From contig CAJTQI010000006.1 in the NCBI GenBank assembly GCA_910578645.1, forward strand, positions 1 through 64,000: a stretch of DNA of 64,000 nt. The letters run 5' to 3'. This stretch comes from an uncultured Lachnospiraceae bacterium (GTDB lineage Bacteria > Bacillota > Clostridia > Lachnospirales > Lachnospiraceae). The notes beneath the pieces were generated by a model. It was given only the letters and a program-made list of their open reading frames with translations, did no database searches and was not told where the DNA came from. Numbering within the stretch: position 1 is the stretch's first letter; each line of letters begins with the position of its first letter. The position numbers and the translations under genes were made by a program. Positions 34,044-41,819 of the stretch are shown here, one piece after another.

Positions 34044-35909
34044 CTACTGCCCAACCGCTGTCACCTGCATGCCTTCTTCCAACTCCTGTCCATTTGTCAT
34101 AATGACCTGCTCACCTTCTGACAAACCCTCCTTCACCTCGCTGTAGACGTCGGAAGAGATTCCCAGCGTAAGCCGTTTTTTTACCACCACGCCATTTTCG
34201 ACCACGAATACAAAATCGCCTTCCTTATCCGCATTGATTAACTCCACAGGAATTGCCACGGCGCCCGTAACCTTAGAAATATGTATAACCACCCTTGCTT
34301 CCACACCCAAATAAATTTCTGTGTCCGGATTCAAAATTTCGATTTCCGCCGCCACTACCGCCGCGCCGCTTGCGTTTGTGGTGGCCATGCGGTTGATTTT
34401 CGTCACCTTACCGTCATACACTTTGCCGGCAATATCGATGGATGCTTCCTGTCCTGCTTTTATTTTCTCCAAATCGTATTTGGAAACGCTTATCTCCACC
34501 TTAACCTTCTCCGTACTCTCTAAGGTAATAAGCTTCTCCCCTTCCTGTGGCGTCGCGCCCTCCACAGCCTCCACCTCTGTGACTACGCCGTCAAACTCCG
34601 CCGTAACTCCGCTCTCCACTTCCTCTATGGAAGCAATATCGTCCTGGTTTTCGATGCGCTCTTTCTCCGTATTAGCCTCAAGCTGACTTCTGCTTCCCTG
34701 GTCCATGGCGCTGCTCTCAGATGTCTCTTTCTGGCTCTTCATTTCCGAACGGTATGCCTCATACTCCCCGATTAATTTCTCTACCGCGGCTATCTCCCGC
34801 TCTATATCCCGAATCTCCTGATTATTCTGCTGGTCGTATGAATTATACTGCACTTGCTCCTGCAGATTTAAATAAATTTCTTCATCCGCTGCGATTTGTC
34901 CCTTGGCCGCCTCATCTTTCTCCTTTTTCTCTTTGTCATCGTCGTCCACGCCGTCTTTTAATTCCTGCGCGTTTCGCTCTTCCAGAGCTTTCTTCTCATC
35001 ATTAATCTTCTTCTCCCACTCCAAAAGAGAAACCTGCAAAAGCGCCCCCTGGTTGGCGTACCATGCTTTCTTGTCCTCCGCTTTTTTCTTAAGCTCATTC
35101 AGATAATTTTCATTGTCCGCAATCTGTTGGTCTAACACCTCCAGATTCACATTCGCCTCGCCAAGTTTTGCTTGGTACTGATTGTCCTTGTGAATGCTGC
35201 TGGCATAGCCGCCCTCATTGGCCTGCAGATTCAGTTGCGCAACTTGTTTCGCCTCCGCAAGCGCCGTTTCATCAAAACCAAGAAGCTTTTGCCCCTTCTT
35301 CACGCTGTCGCCCGCCGCCACATCCACCGTGCCAATCTTAACTGACAACGGTGCAAAATAGGTTCTGCTCTCTTCACTTTTGACCGTGCCGCTCGTATTC
35401 ATCGTCTCTTCTATGTCTTCTACTGTCACAGGCGTTGTGTACACCATCATAGGCGCATTCTTGGCCGCTATGGAACGGCTGACCATGAAAACGGCACAAG
35501 CCACCGCCACACCGCCTAAGACAAAACGGCGTATTACCTTCTTCTTTTTCTTCTTGTCCATAGGAGCCCGGGGCGTTTTCTCCTTCTTCTCTTTTTTCAT
35601 TTTCTTGTCTTTATGGCGCTTGGATTCCTTGTCCTGGATTATTCCCGCTCCCGGTTCCGCCGCTTCTGTCAACGACACAGCATTCTCTGTCACAGCCATA
35701 GTTCCTGCCACTGTGTCTGCCGCTTCTGCGCTTGCGTCTCCCGCCATCTTTATTGTTTCCGCGCTTCCGTCCGCTGCCGTATTTTCTTCCCCGGCTGTGA
35801 CAGCCACTTTATCCGCTTCCCCGGCGCTTTCCGCCGTCATAACGATGTCCCCGGCCTCTGTTCTCTTATCTGCTTCCGTCTCATTTCCATGCAATGTCGT
35901 CACTGCCAT
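34044..35909 (-). CDS. MacA-like efflux adaptor with long cytoplasmic N-terminal tail
   Basis: 621 residues. Residues 1-130 form a hydrophilic A/E/T-rich then K-rich tail; residues about 131-150 (FVLGGVAVACAVFMV) are the single membrane helix. Then come a lipoyl half (GTVDVAAGDSVKKGQKLLGF), a coiled-coil hairpin with acidic stretches (about 220-410), the second lipoyl half (EFDGVVTEVEAVEGATPQ) and barrel domains. The ATG at 35909 has GGGAG; a start near the MDKKKK segment would remove the tail but has no better signal. It is cotranscribed with the ATPase and permease. Confidence 0.9.
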   Translation of the reverse strand: MAVTTLHGNETEADKRTEAGDIVMTAESAGEADKVAVTAGEENTAADGSAETIKMAGDASAEAADTVAGTMAVTENAVSLTEAAEPGAGIIQDKESKRHKDKKMKKEKKEKTPRAPMDKKKKKKVIRRFVLGGVAVACAVFMVSRSIAAKNAPMMVYTTPVTVEDIEETMNTSGTVKSEESRTYFAPLSVKIGTVDVAAGDSVKKGQKLLGFDETALAEAKQVAQLNLQANEGGYASSIHKDNQYQAKLGEANVNLEVLDQQIADNENYLNELKKKAEDKKAWYANQGALLQVSLLEWEKKINDEKKALEERNAQELKDGVDDDDKEKKEKDEAAKGQIAADEEIYLNLQEQVQYNSYDQQNNQEIRDIEREIAAVEKLIGEYEAYRSEMKSQKETSESSAMDQGSRSQLEANTEKERIENQDDIASIEEVESGVTAEFDGVVTEVEAVEGATPQEGEKLITLESTEKVKVEISVSKYDLEKIKAGQEASIDIAGKVYDGKVTKINRMATTNASGAAVVAAEIEILNPDTEIYLGVEARVVIHISKVTGAVAIPVELINADKEGDFVFVVENGVVVKKRLTLGISSDVYSEVKEGLSEGEQVIMTNGQELEEGMQVTAVGQ

Positions 35910-36024
35910 TATTCTCCCTTTCCCCTCTTATTCTCTTAATATCTCTACCGCCATGATATCCATAGCAGCGAATCTTTCTTAAAACCTTGCCCCTTCCGGG
36001 CAGCTTACTAAGCCGGATAACCAC

Positions 36025-36720
36025 TTAACCAGTAATGTCGTTTATGTAATCCTCCACGATTTTCCCATCCATAATCTTTATGACTCGCTTCGCCTGTGCG
36101 GCAATATCATTGTCATGGGTAATCAGGATGACCGTTCTGCCCTCCTCGTGCAACCCTCTAAGAATCTCCATAATCTCCCTGGTAGAATTGGAATCCAGAT
36201 TTCCAGTCGGTTCATCGGCAAGAATAATCGGCGGCGCCTGCGCTATCGCCCTGGCGATAGCGACCCTCTGCTGCTGCCCGCCCGACATTTCCGAGGGCTT
36301 ATGCTCTTTCCTGTTCTGCAGCCCGACTTTGTCCAATGCCCGGTCAGACAGTTCTGCCCGTTCTCTTTTTCCCACACCCCTGTATATTAACGGCAGTTCC
36401 ACATTTTCAAGAGCGGTCAGGCTGGGAATCAAATTAAATCCCTGAAAAATGAATCCGATTTCCTGATTGCGGATATCCGATAGTTCATCGTCACTCATTC
36501 CCGCTACATCATGTCCATGCAGATAATAACTGCCGCTGGTGGGCACATCCAGGCATCCGAGCATGTTCATCAGCGTAGATTTACCTGAACCCGAATGCCC
36601 GATAATCGCCACAAATTCGCGTTCGTAAATCGTCAGGCTCACATGGTCTAAAGCCTTCACTTCATTCTCTCCGGGGTTATATGTCTTACACATATCCCGG
36701 ATTTCAACAAGTGCATCCAT
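36025..36720 (-). CDS. MacB/LolD-type ABC transporter ATPase
   Basis: 231 residues with Walker A GHSGSGKST (about 38-46), the Q-loop, signature SGGQQQRVAIARA, Walker B ILADEPTGNLDS and the H-loop ITHDND, all in the pattern of the MacB/LolD/FtsE group. It is the first gene of the operon. Its promoter region has a TATAAT and three phased repeats, suggesting control by an activator. The adaptor gene starts 115 bases downstream. Confidence 0.96.
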   Translation of the reverse strand: MDALVEIRDMCKTYNPGENEVKALDHVSLTIYEREFVAIIGHSGSGKSTLMNMLGCLDVPTSGSYYLHGHDVAGMSDDELSDIRNQEIGFIFQGFNLIPSLTALENVELPLIYRGVGKRERAELSDRALDKVGLQNRKEHKPSEMSGGQQQRVAIARAIAQAPPIILADEPTGNLDSNSTREIMEILRGLHEEGRTVILITHDNDIAAQAKRVIKIMDGKIVEDYINDITG

Positions 36721-36772
36721 TCTTGTTCCCCCTGTCGCTCCCGTATCTTCTTCCGGCGCTCATTTCCATTCC

Positions 36773-36877
36773 ATTATATGTAACGAATAAACAACCTAGT
36801 TGTCTTCATTTCTATGGCTTAATTTTGAATATCATAACTTAATTTTCTTAAAATCCTGGGAGTGAAAACTTAATTTT
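36773..36877 (-). promoter_or_regulatory. Promoter with three phased AAAATTAAG repeats
   Basis: On the minus strand a perfect TATAAT (36778-36773) lacks a recognisable -35 box. Upstream, AAAATTAAG occurs three times as direct repeats, at 36877, 36846 and 36826 (their 5' ends), spaced 31 and 20 bp, i.e. near whole helical turns. This is the expected layout for an OmpR-type response regulator or similar activator. Confidence 0.6.
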
Positions 36878-36974
36878 GTCTTAATACGCAAGATAAAACC
36901 TATGCTTCATATAACCCGAAAAATCATGATGTCCACTATATATAACGATTTGAGTCTGCAAAAAGTTCAGTTGG

Positions 36975-37080
36975 CCCATAAAAAAGTAAATTTGCTTCGC
37001 AAATTAACTTTGCGAGCTATTAAGTATTCCTTCGGAAAACTTGTCGCAAACTCGGATAAACGGAGGAATTTCCTATACCA
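36975..37080 (+). repeat. Pseudoknot-type repeat, short class with insertion
   Basis: P1 AATTTGC/GCAAATT is followed by TTTGCGA ... TCGCAAA as P2 with an inserted segment. TCCTTCG in the loop can pair with CGGAGGA (37061-37067), including one G-T wobble. AATTTCCTATA then leads straight into the left-end sequence of the MITE-like element. No gene begins at once downstream. Confidence 0.5.
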
Positions 37081-37122
37081 GATTCGGGTGTCAGAAGGTG
37101 CTGTCATAAAATTTGTTCCATA
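37075..37122 (+). repeat. Left-end fragment of the MITE-like element
   Basis: CTATACCAGATTCGGGTGTC followed by AGAAGGTGCTGTCATAAAATTTG matches the left terminal inverted repeat at 7378. The matching right-end sequence is at 38595-38630, so the two flank the TetR-GNAT pair. Only the ends, not the element interior, are present here. Confidence 0.6.
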
Positions 37123-37129
37123 CTTATTC

Positions 37130-37158
37130 TTGACAAAGCGACATGAATGACGCATAAT
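37130..37158 (+). promoter_or_regulatory. Promoter of the TetR-GNAT pair
   Basis: TTGACA (37130-37135), 17 bases, CATAAT (37153-37158). The predicted start leaves a leader of roughly 200 bases before the TetR gene, and that leader has the fold described at 37200-37370. Confidence 0.75.
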
Positions 37159-37199
37159 AAAAGCGACACAAGTGTTGCAAAAAGGGGCGATAGTGATAC

Positions 37200-37370
37200 A
37201 AATCAGCTTGATAGCTGATTTATATGCATGGCAAATTGGATTCGCCTGGCTATTTGTGCCGGAATGTCACAAATAAGCCCTGATGGCAAACGCAAATTTG
37301 AGATTTGCGGCTTTGCGTTAACAAAGTCATGCCCCTTGTCGCATAAAACGCTCCGGAATGGAGGATTAAC
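37200..37370 (+). promoter_or_regulatory. Candidate pseudoknot leader RNA, copy F (TetR gene)
   Basis: P1 AAATCAGCT/AGCTGATTT (37200-37221). P2 GGCTATTTGTG (37248-37258) with CACAAATA and GCC (37268-37279). Loop strand CCGGA (37259-37263) complementary to TCCGG (37352-37356). Between them is an inserted hairpin CGCAAAT/ATTTGCG. AATGGAGG follows directly and the TetR ATG is at 37371. Sequence is quite different from copies A-C, but the order of parts is the same. The pseudoknot helix is only 5 bp here. Confidence 0.6.
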
Positions 37371-37967
37371 ATGAGTTTGAAAGGCGAAAAGACAAAACAG
37401 GACATTCGAGAAAAGGCATACCAACTGTTTGCAAAAAAGGGATATAAAGATGTAACTATGAAAGATATTTGCGAGTTGACGGGGCTCAGTCGTGGAGGAC
37501 TGTACCGCCATTATGAAAGCACCGAGCAGATATTTTTGGAAATCGTTAACGCTTCTTCCAATAAGCAAAAAAATGAGATATTTACTAAAATTGAGCAGCA
37601 CATTCCGGCTACCACGATATTAGAAGAACTTCTTTCAAGATATACAAGTGAAATGATTGATTCTGAAAATTCTATAAGCCTTGCTATTTACGAATTTTAT
37701 AGTAATCCGGCAATTTCTAAAGAAGATAATTCCGTAAAAAAGCAGTACGAAATTTCAAAATCGACATGGATAGAGCTTATCAATTATGGAATAGAAACGA
37801 AAGAATTTAATTCCGTGAACCCGGAATCAATTTTCAATGTAATTATATTTGCATATCAAGGGGTACGAATGTACAGCAAGTTGATGAAAATTGACAAAGA
37901 TATTCCCACTCAAATAATAAATGAAATAAAACGGCTATTATTGCCGGAGGAGAAGATTGAAAATTAA
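37371..37967 (+). CDS. TetR family transcriptional regulator
   Basis: 198 residues with a TetR helix-turn-helix at about 10-55 (IREKAYQLFAKKGYKDVTMK, ICELTGLSRGGLYRHYES) and a helical ligand-binding domain. GGAGG precedes the ATG. Codon use is clearly more AT-rich than most of the window, as is that of the following GNAT gene, and the pair is flanked by fragments of a repeat element. The stop codon lies inside the P1 hairpin of the next leader element. Ligand unknown; control of itself and the acetyltransferase is likely. Confidence 0.93.
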   Translation: MSLKGEKTKQDIREKAYQLFAKKGYKDVTMKDICELTGLSRGGLYRHYESTEQIFLEIVNASSNKQKNEIFTKIEQHIPATTILEELLSRYTSEMIDSENSISLAIYEFYSNPAISKEDNSVKKQYEISKSTWIELINYGIETKEFNSVNPESIFNVIIFAYQGVRMYSKLMKIDKDIPTQIINEIKRLLLPEEKIEN

Positions 37968-38052
37968 AATTTTCAATCGCGAGATTTGTGTCTGCGCATT
38001 GCTTGTCACAAACTCGATATATGCAAAAAGCAGCGCAGAAATGGAGATAAAC
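37955..38052 (+). promoter_or_regulatory. Candidate pseudoknot leader RNA, copy C (GNAT gene)
   Basis: P1 is a 24-base palindrome (37955-37978) overlapping the TetR stop. P2 CGAG(A)TTTGTG (37980-37990) pairs with CACAAACTCG (38007-38016). Loop strand TCTGCGC (37991-37997) is complementary to GCGCAGA (38033-38039). AATGGAG is next and the GNAT ATG lies at 38053. Very similar to copies A and B on the opposite strand. Confidence 0.7.
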
Positions 38053-38577
38053 ATGAAAAATGATATTGTTTTGGTAAGACCAACTTTAGAGCTAAAAGAA
38101 AAAGCGCTTGATTATCGTAAGGAGCATTTTCAACATGGAGAAGAGATTATCTACGGAAGTGAACTTTTTGACAAGACAGAAAGCTACGAGGAATGGCTAT
38201 CCTCTGTAATGCTAAACACAAATCCCAAAACGGTAAATGAAAATTGGGTAGTTACAGATACTTTTTTTGCAATAAGAAAAAGGGATGGCAAGCTAATCGG
38301 AATTATTGATTTAAGGCATACGCTGAATGAATTTTTGAAAGATTTAGGGAATTGCGGATATAGTGTCCGTCCATCTGAAAGAAAAAAGGGATATGCAACA
38401 GAAATGTTATATCAACTTCTCCAAGTGGCTAAAAAAGCAGAAATGAAAGAACTTTACATATCCGTTGAAAAAGAAAATGCAGCGTCAATAAAAGTTATAC
38501 AAAAAAATGGCGGTGTGTATGAACGGAGCTTTTCTTTTGAAAATGAAATAGCAGCTATTTATAGAATTGTTTTATAA
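38053..38577 (+). CDS. GNAT family N-acetyltransferase
   Basis: 174 residues, starting MKNDIVLVRPTLELKEKALD. The region ILDLRHTLN to GNCGYSVRPSERKKGYATEM (about 90-125) is the acetyl-CoA site of RimJ/GNAT-type enzymes, and NAASIKVIQKNGG marks the C-terminal part. The frame is open 32 codons upstream through the leader element; the ATG at 38053 is chosen because GGAG lies seven bases before it. It follows TetR in an AT-rich pair bounded by repeat ends. Substrate unknown. Confidence 0.9.
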   Translation: MKNDIVLVRPTLELKEKALDYRKEHFQHGEEIIYGSELFDKTESYEEWLSSVMLNTNPKTVNENWVVTDTFFAIRKRDGKLIGIIDLRHTLNEFLKDLGNCGYSVRPSERKKGYATEMLYQLLQVAKKAEMKELYISVEKENAASIKVIQKNGGVYERSFSFENEIAAIYRIVL

Positions 38578-38594
38578 ATTTTGATTTCAGTTTT

Positions 38595-38634
38595 ACAACT
38601 TATAAAATGCGCCCTTTGACGCCCCAATCCTATA
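38595..38634 (+). repeat. Right-end fragment of the MITE-like element
   Basis: ACAACTTATAAAATGCGCCC then TTTGACGCCCCAATCCTATA matches the right end of the full element at 7660-7693. With the left-end fragment at 37075 it brackets the TetR-GNAT pair. A short pseudoknot-type repeat follows at once. Confidence 0.6.
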
Positions 38635-38643
38635 ATCGGGTAA

Positions 38644-38712
38644 AAAACGAGCTTCGCCCGTTTGCGAGATTTGCCTCCGGCAAACTCGGATAAGCGGAGG
38701 AATTTCCTATAC
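38644..38712 (+). repeat. Pseudoknot-type repeat, short class, copy 4
   Basis: P1 AAACGAGC/GCCCGTTT, P2 CGAGATTTGC (38665-38674) with GCAAACTCG (38680-38688), loop CTCCG (38675-38679) complementary to CGGAG (38695-38699), then GAATTTCC. Nearly identical to 7312-7377. It is followed by the ribU terminator, not by a gene. Confidence 0.65.
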
Positions 38713-38715
38713 CAT

Positions 38716-38744
38716 AAAAAAGCGCATAGAATAATCTATGCGCT
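38716..38744 (-). terminator. Terminator of ribU
   Basis: On the minus strand AGCGCATAGA and TCTATGCGCT form a 10-bp stem with a 4-base loop, followed by TTTTTT. It lies 22 bases after the ribU stop. Confidence 0.88.
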
Positions 38745-38765
38745 CCGGCTTATATATGCACTTTT

Positions 38766-39548
38766 CTACTCTGTCACATTCCTTCGGGTACTGTCGCTCA
38801 CACGGTTTCCTACCGGGAGATGTGCATTTTTTAAAATCGGACTGAGGGGTTTATAGATAAGCAACGTAACCCCGGACGCCGCCACACTCTTAATAATGTT
38901 AATGGGCGCCACTGCGAAGCAGACGAAAGACGTAACGCTGTTGATATTGCCGTTAATCTCCGCCCCCGCCGCGATAATAGCTTCCATCGGCATTCCAAAC
39001 AATGCGGAAAAAGCAGGCAGCAAATACACGCCGTTGAAGGCCGTGCCAAATACCGTCATAATCAAAGAACCTGCAAGACACGCCAGAAACGCTCTCTTTC
39101 TTGTCTTCTTAAACATATAGATAACAGAAGCAGGCAGAACCAGGCTGCACCCAATCACAAAGTTTGCCAAGTCACCGACAAAAGCGGTACTTGTTCCTTT
39201 GATAACAAGTTTTAACAGAATCTTACAAAATTCAATCATCACTCCGGCCACCGGGCCAAAAGCAAACGTACCTACCAATGCCGGAATCTCGCTGAAATCC
39301 AATTTATAAAAACCGGGCGCCAGGAAAGGTACCGGAAAATCAAACATGTGCAGAATCACAGCCAGTGCGGAAAAAAGACCAATCATCGTTATCTTCCTTG
39401 TGCTCAGAATACGTTCCGTGATGCCGTCCCTCTTATACACATACTTCTCCACCGCATAGGCCACCGCAAACAATCCCACTGCCACACCCACGCAGACCAA
39501 CACGAAAACCACATTGTCTGCAATACTTTGTAATAATCCGTTACTCAT
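38766..39548 (-). CDS. ribU: Riboflavin ECF transporter S component RibU
   Basis: 260 residues, six predicted helices. The motif GFYKLDFSEIPALVGTFAFG and the following GVMIEFCKILL are typical of RibU-type S components, which bind riboflavin and use the shared EcfAAT module encoded elsewhere. The ATG at 39548 follows GGAGGAAAA. The upstream FMN riboswitch with terminator gives independent support for the substrate. The N-terminus of about 40 residues is longer than in many RibU proteins. Confidence 0.95.
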   Translation of the reverse strand: MSNGLLQSIADNVVFVLVCVGVAVGLFAVAYAVEKYVYKRDGITERILSTRKITMIGLFSALAVILHMFDFPVPFLAPGFYKLDFSEIPALVGTFAFGPVAGVMIEFCKILLKLVIKGTSTAFVGDLANFVIGCSLVLPASVIYMFKKTRKRAFLACLAGSLIMTVFGTAFNGVYLLPAFSALFGMPMEAIIAAGAEINGNINSVTSFVCFAVAPINIIKSVAASGVTLLIYKPLSPILKNAHLPVGNRVSDSTRRNVTE

Positions 39549-39689
39549 TTTTCCTCCATTCCGAAGCATAGACGCTTCTTTCATAATGTTGTCGGAAAAA
39601 GTCCTCGTTCTTGCCTTGACTCGCTTAAACTTTTATTCCACATGCCAAGTATGGCCATGGACAGCCACTTGTACGTTGCCCGCAGGAAT

Positions 39690-39718
39690 AAAAAAATCCC
39701 GGAACAAAACTCCGGGGG
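39690..39718 (-). terminator. Riboswitch-controlled terminator
   Basis: On the minus strand CCCCGGAGTTTTGTTCCGGG is a hairpin followed by a run of seven T. It sits about 60 bases after the FMN aptamer and 140 bases before ribU, so it is the likely attenuator that forms when FMN binds. Confidence 0.88.
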
Positions 39719-39775
39719 AATTAAAATCAAAGCAAACAGTCACCACATGACTAAACCGCCATGCAATGCCCTGCC

Positions 39776-39898
39776 ATTCTTCTCTCATCCAGACTTTACT
39801 GTCGGTTTTGGAATTTCACCAAATCAGCCGTCACAATCACTGCAACAGGTCGCGGACTATACCGCCGGTAGGGAATTACACCCAACCCCGAAGAACTT
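39776..39898 (-). promoter_or_regulatory. FMN riboswitch (RFN element)
   Basis: The minus strand carries the conserved aptamer blocks: TTCTTCGGGG, GTGTAATTCCC, ACCGGCGGTATAGTCC, GCGACC, GGTGAAATTCCAAAACCG and AGTCTGGATGAGAGAAGAA. P1 pairs TTCTTC with GAAGAA. FMN binding is expected to lower ribU expression through the terminator at 39690. Confidence 0.97.
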
Positions 39899-40011
39899 TT
39901 CCTAAATTAAATTGTTATGTAGCATGTTACTACGGAAAAAAGTATACCGTATTTTATTCTGCATTGCAAGCAGAAAATTAATACTTCATTGATTATTGTA
40001 TCTTTTATATT

Positions 40012-40205
40012 TTATTGCCACTCGCCAAAATCCAGAGCCAGTCCGTCCAGAATCCCAGATTTCACCTTCTCCGAAAAGAAATGCAAAGCAGCGCCTCCCT
40101 CGTGCTCCAAATTGTACACTACAACGCTCTTCTGCATAGGGTCTACAATCCAGTATTCCCGAACTCCCGCTTTATGATATAAGGAAAGTTTCCATAAAAT
40201 AATAC
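40012..40205 (-). pseudogene. Uma2 family endonuclease remnant (C-terminal part)
   Basis: The readable part YHKAGVREYWIVDPMQKSVV and KSGILDGLALDFGEW matches the C-terminal half of Uma2 (DUF820) proteins, which have about 190 residues. The N-terminal half with the first catalytic residues is missing: upstream of about 40205 the sequence no longer resembles the family. It is therefore a truncated relic. It lies between the riboswitch and the flagellin terminator region. Confidence 0.75.
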
Positions 40206-40263
40206 TCTCCTTTACGCAATGCATGCCCCATATAGAACCACCTTCCACGGCAGGGGATTCTTA

Positions 40264-40337
40264 GGGGTTGTCCCCGCAAAAAAGGAACCCCAACAATATA
40301 CAGTCCGCATCATCTAAAAATTATGACTATATACTGT
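40264..40337 (-). terminator. Hairpins downstream of the flagellin gene
   Basis: On the minus strand ACAGTATATAGTC pairs with GACTGTATATTGT (40337-40293, two mismatches), then GGGGTT and AACCCC form a second stem around a CCTTTTTTGCGGGG segment with a T run. Likely transcription end of the flagellin gene. Confidence 0.45.
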
Positions 40338-40353
40338 GAAGTTCCCACATCTG

Positions 40354-41115
40354 CTAGAAGAACATACCGGTTATCATACTCTTCTGGTTCATCTGCTGCC
40401 GCAGCATCAGATTCCGATATTCATTCAGAACCTCTTTCTTCTGCTTCTCGGAAATTGCTTTGGGCAAATCCAAGTCTTCCAACCTGCTTCTGGCGCCAAG
40501 CTGTTCCAAAGACGCTCTGGTGTTATAATTGTAGGTATGCTCCAGACGGTTGGTGGACGCTCCTATATTTCCCCGCTGGGAAGAAACCATTTTCAACGCC
40601 TTATCGATAGAGTCCAGATTGAAATTGTCAGAAGTCACATCCAAGTCCGCGATTCCTAACGCTTCAAGCGTGGAATTTGCCATCTGGATTTTCATACCGC
40701 CACCATTCGGATTCGTCGCTAAACCTATGTCCGCCATGCTTCCGTCAAGCAGCTTCTGCTCATTCAGCGAAGTATTCTTGGCCAACGACTGAATACCTTC
40801 TTTTAACTGATTAATCTCATCCTGGTAAATCTGCTTGTCATCGGCGGAATTAAGTCCGTTCATAGACCTGATTGCCAACTCACGGATTCTCTGCAGATAA
40901 TCCGTCACGCCGTCAAGCGCACCGTCCGCCACATTCAAGGCGCCTATGCCCGCTTTCGCATTCTGGGCGCCGACACTTAACCCTGTCTCCTCTCGCTGCA
41001 TCTTCTGGGCTATCGCCAGGCCCGCCGCGTCATCCGCCGCAGAATTGATTCTTTTACCGCTCGCAATATGGGAATAAGAACCGTATATCCCCTGACTGAT
41101 TGTCATCGCACTCAT
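40354..41115 (-). CDS. Divergent flagellin-like protein
   Basis: 253 residues with the flagellin N-terminal D0/D1 signature SGKRINSAADDAAGLAIAQK (about 18-38), GALNVADGALD, IRELAIRSMNG and the C-terminal QRGNIGASTNRLEHTY. The usual first 15-20 residues (typically V.HN..AMN) are replaced by a short MSAMTISQGIYGSY, and the C-terminus ends NQKSMITGMFF, not the usual LLR. No hypervariable domain. No other flagellar gene is in the window. The ATG at 41115 follows AAGGGGG. Filament assembly by this protein is uncertain. Confidence 0.88.
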   Translation of the reverse strand: MSAMTISQGIYGSYSHIASGKRINSAADDAAGLAIAQKMQREETGLSVGAQNAKAGIGALNVADGALDGVTDYLQRIRELAIRSMNGLNSADDKQIYQDEINQLKEGIQSLAKNTSLNEQKLLDGSMADIGLATNPNGGGMKIQMANSTLEALGIADLDVTSDNFNLDSIDKALKMVSSQRGNIGASTNRLEHTYNYNTRASLEQLGARSRLEDLDLPKAISEKQKKEVLNEYRNLMLRQQMNQKSMITGMFF

Positions 41116-41309
41116 AACTGTACCCCCTTTCCACGTAAACTTTCTTTTTTTTATGTTTATAAAATAATCTGTCCTATTGTGTACCCTTTTGCTGCACATA
41201 CGCTTTCTAAAGGATAACGTACTATATTTTTATCATACCTATATTATGCAAAACAGTCAAGATGTTTCCCAACCGAAAATGAAGAACAAAAAATATGTAT
41301 TTTTTCTTA

Positions 41310-41359
41310 TTGACACAAAGAGTACGCCATGTTATCTTATGATTAGATTACAAATTGTA
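41310..41359 (+). promoter_or_regulatory. Promoter and BlaI-type operator of the second blaI-M56 pair
   Basis: TTGACA (41310-41315), 17 bases, TATCTT (41333-41338), then the dyad TACAAATTGTA (41349-41359) at the start region, which has the TACA/TGTA half-sites typical of BlaI/MecI operators. The half-sites differ from the GTCTAT sites of the first pair, so the two systems may be independent. Confidence 0.7.
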
Positions 41360-41384
41360 CACTTATTATTTTAAGGAGGAACAA

Positions 41385-41819
41385 ATGCAGCAAATATCGG
41401 ACTATGAGTTGGAGCTGATGAAAGTAATTTGGAACAACAACGGGACCGCCCTCTATGCGGAAATTGTCTCACAGTTGTCTCAAAAAGGAATGGAGTGGAC
41501 GAAGAACACTATCATCACCCTGCTTTCCCGCTTAATCGACAAAGGCTTGTTGAAAACCAACAAAATCGGACACCGCAACAAATATACGGCAATCGTTTCC
41601 GCAAATGAATACCAGGCAACACAGACCAAAAATTTCCTTGACAAAGTCTATGAGGGCAACGCCAAAGGACTTGTCTCCACATTAATTCAAGGGGATTTGT
41701 TGTCATCGGCAGACTATGAAGAATTAAGGACATATTGGAAACATATGAAAAGCGAAAACACATGCGATGTCCCAATAAAAAGCGAACAAATGCAGTGCCG
41801 AAAGGAGGAAAAGCAATGA
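41385..41819 (+). CDS. BlaI/MecI/CopY family transcriptional repressor
   Basis: 144 residues starting MQQISDYELELMKVIWNNNG, with the winged helix EWTKNTIITLLSRLIDKGLL (about 48-67) close to MecI. The C-terminal 25 residues are charged and contain one cysteine near the end. The ATG at 41385 follows AAGGAGG. Its stop overlaps the start of the M56 gene (ATGA), the same coupling as in the pair at 10094. It should repress its own promoter through the dyad at 41349. Confidence 0.93.
   Translation: MQQISDYELELMKVIWNNNGTALYAEIVSQLSQKGMEWTKNTIITLLSRLIDKGLLKTNKIGHRNKYTAIVSANEYQATQTKNFLDKVYEGNAKGLVSTLIQGDLLSSADYEELRTYWKHMKSENTCDVPIKSEQMQCRKEEKQ

Noticed and set aside
36902..37150. 82-residue frame upstream of the TetR gene
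   Set aside because: Covers the short-class repeat and the left repeat end, lacks a ribosome binding site and overlaps the TetR promoter.
38662..38856. 64-residue frame on the plus strand
   Set aside because: Consists of the short-class repeat and the antisense of the ribU terminator and 3' end; no family similarity.
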